Position numbers and translations under genes: made by a program. The notes under the pieces were generated by a model, which did not search any database, had not been told where the DNA came from, and worked only from the letters and a program-made list of their open reading frames with translations. 64,000 bases of DNA from Clostridium carboxidivorans P7 (GTDB lineage Bacteria; Bacillota; Clostridia; Clostridiales; Clostridiaceae), in contig NZ_CP011803.1 in assembly GCF_001038625.1 (NCBI RefSeq), positions 2,976,001 to 3,040,000 on the forward strand, read 5' to 3'. Position 1 is the first letter of the stretch; every line of letters begins with the position of its first letter. Shown here piece by piece: positions 62,397 to 64,000 of the stretch.

Positions 62397-64000
62397 TACT
62401 TAAGCACCTCCTGTAAAACCTTCATAGTGTCTTCTTGAGTAAATGGAGCTTTATTTAAATTTACATCAAGTGCATTTTCCACAGCTTCCACATAAGCTGG
62501 AGCTGTACCAACAAGAGGAAGTTCACCTGCACCTTTTGCTCCATATGGACCATAACTGTATGGATTATCTACTATTTCGGTTACAAGATTTGGTACATCT
62601 ACTGCTGTTGGAATAATATAATCACTGTAGCTATTATTACGAATTACACCTTTGTCATTACATTCCATATGTTCCATAGAAGCATATCCAATCCCTTGTA
62701 AAAAACCTCCCTGCATCTGTCCCTGTATAATATTCATGTCTATAGGAACACCTACATCAAAAATCCCCCATGCTCCAGTTACCTTTGTAATAGCAGTAAG
62801 TGTATCCACCTCCACTTCTATTACATTTACAGACCAAGAAAAGGTTGGATAAGCATCTCCTTTGAATTTTTCCAGATTAAATGGAATCATAAAGTCAGGC
62901 TCCACAAAATGTTCCTCTACAATTTGTTCTTCTCCACTCTTCCATTCTCCCTTAAGTTTTTCTGCTGCACGTCTAAGCAATTCTCCAACTACCATTAAGG
63001 AACGACTTGCTACAGTAGGACCTGAATCGGGTACACTATCTGTATCTGGATTATTTACAATTACCCTATCATAAGAAATACCAAGAGTATCTGCAGCAAT
63101 TTTGCAAAAGGTAGTTTTAATACCCTGCCCTATATCTGAGTTACTTACCAAAAGTTCTACTGTGTCATCTATGTTTTTTCTAATTTTTACAACAGCCTTT
63201 ATGAGATCACGTTCTCCACTTCCTGTGAAACCACAACCATGGAAAAATAATGACATGCCAATACCTTTTCGGTACCTTCCCTTTTGATTCTTATACATCT
63301 TGCGTTTTTTACGATAACTAGCAAGCTCATCAGCTCTCTTTATCATTTCAGGCAGGGGTACATGAAAATGATACTTTCCACTTGTAGAAGTAGAATCACC
63401 CTGTTTGACCATATATTTTTCCTTCAGTTCAAGAGAATCTACACCCATTTTCTTTGCAATATGATTCATCATCATTTCTACTGCAAAGAAAGTCTGTGGA
63501 GCACCAAAGCCACGGTATGCACCGCAAGGTACTGTATTTGTCTTAACTGCACGTCCCTCAATATGCAAATTTTCTACTCTATAAGCACCACTTGCACAAA
63601 TTACTCCACGTTGTAAAACAACAGGAGAAAGGGTAGTATATGCACCACTATTGAATAACACATCAATATCCATGCCTGTAATTGTGCCATCTTTAACTGC
63701 CACTTTATAGGTACAAATAGATGGATGGCGCTTTGAAGTAAATTCCATATCTTCTCGCCTGTCAAATATTACTTTTACAGGTTTATTAGCTTTTTTAGCT
63801 GCCACTGCAGTTTGACATGCAAGTATAGACGGAATATCTTCTTTACCTCCAAAGCCTCCTCCAGTAACATCCTGAATAATTTGAATATCCTTTTCAGCAT
63901 ATCCTAGAGCTTTGGAAACTGCACCATATACATAGTAAGGACACTGCATAGAACCACGTATGGTCATTCGTCCATCATGTGGATAAGCAATTATTCCCTG
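62396..64000 (-). CDS. Xanthine dehydrogenase molybdenum-binding subunit (5' end outside window)
   Basis: 534 C-terminal residues visible; the frame stays open to the window edge, so the start lies beyond 64000. Molybdopterin-domain marks: GGGFGGKED, GAYRGFGAPQ, SNSDIGQGIKTTF and the active-site Glu in GAKGAGELPLVG. Together with the FAD and Fe-S subunits it forms a xanthine dehydrogenase/purine hydroxylase that adds or removes oxygen at purine carbons. In this selenium-linked cluster it may be the selenium-dependent form; sequence alone does not show it. Confidence 0.93.
   Translation of the reverse strand, partial: QGIIAYPHDGRMTIRGSMQCPYYVYGAVSKALGYAEKDIQIIQDVTGGGFGGKEDIPSILACQTAVAAKKANKPVKVIFDRREDMEFTSKRHPSICTYKVAVKDGTITGMDIDVLFNSGAYTTLSPVVLQRGVICASGAYRVENLHIEGRAVKTNTVPCGAYRGFGAPQTFFAVEMMMNHIAKKMGVDSLELKEKYMVKQGDSTSTSGKYHFHVPLPEMIKRADELASYRKKRKMYKNQKGRYRKGIGMSLFFHGCGFTGSGERDLIKAVVKIRKNIDDTVELLVSNSDIGQGIKTTFCKIAADTLGISYDRVIVNNPDTDSVPDSGPTVASRSLMVVGELLRRAAEKLKGEWKSGEEQIVEEHFVEPDFMIPFNLEKFKGDAYPTFSWSVNVIEVEVDTLTAITKVTGAWGIFDVGVPIDMNIIQGQMQGGFLQGIGYASMEHMECNDKGVIRNNSYSDYIIPTAVDVPNLVTEIVDNPYSYGPYGAKGAGELPLVGTAPAYVEAVENALDVNLNKAPFTQEDTMKVLQEVLK

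Overview
The window is AT-rich, densely coded DNA of a low-GC Firmicute, almost certainly a Clostridium-type anaerobe. Supporting signs are near-consensus TTGACA-N17-TATAAT promoters, T-box and S-box leaders, a class II c-di-GMP riboswitch, corrinoid methyltransferase genes of the kind used by acetogens, and an anaerobic purine (uric acid) degradation cluster. I cannot name the species. No rRNA, tRNA, CRISPR, phage or intact insertion sequence was seen.

Region 1 (1-9.4 kb). At the left edge is a T-box leader, probably asparagine-specific, whose gene lies outside the window. Next is a five-gene exopolysaccharide operon on the minus strand: a sugar-nucleotide pyrophosphorylase, a membrane glycosyltransferase, a GT2-GtrA protein, a cellulose-synthase-like GT2 with six MshEN-type motifs, and a BcsB-like protein. 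It sits behind a consensus promoter and a class II c-di-GMP riboswitch, so c-di-GMP probably acts on both the RNA and the synthase.

Region 2 (9.6-29.9 kb) is a corrinoid methyl-transfer region. It holds two corrinoid proteins, two UroD-type methyltransferases, a pterin-binding methyltransferase, an ASKHA/[2Fe-2S] corrinoid activator, a PucR-type regulator, a CobW-type GTPase with a His-rich partner, DUF1638, DUF2284 and a GPH-type transporter. A polar amino-acid ABC transporter with an ATC-hydrolase-like gene under an S-box is interleaved here, along with a polysaccharide deacetylase, an NlpC/P60 hydrolase and two long imperfect palindromes.

Region 3 (30-38.5 kb) carries metNIQ, an APC permease, and a signalling operon that places NfeD, FloA and a small basic protein between a GHKL histidine kinase and a LytTR response regulator.

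Region 4 (38.5-50 kb) is a sulfur-metabolism island. It has six of the window's seven S-boxes (one tandem pair), two YbaK-type deacylases, two YezD-like microproteins, a NifX-like protein, an aminotransferase next to a broken permease, a CymR-like Rrf2 regulator, a cysteine T-box in front of a yrrT-mccB-mccA-like operon, and O-acetylhomoserine sulfhydrylase.

Region 5 (50-64 kb) is the purine/uric acid cluster: arcC, ygeY, ssnA, ygfK and ygeW on the minus strand, a xanthine/uracil permease and ygeX on the plus strand, and the xdh genes on the minus strand, the last running off the window. The three promoters visible inside the cluster share one operator-like motif placed at the start of transcription. 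The hydantoinase gene hyuA, expected in such clusters, is absent; only a 31-codon ORF that may be its remnant follows arcC.
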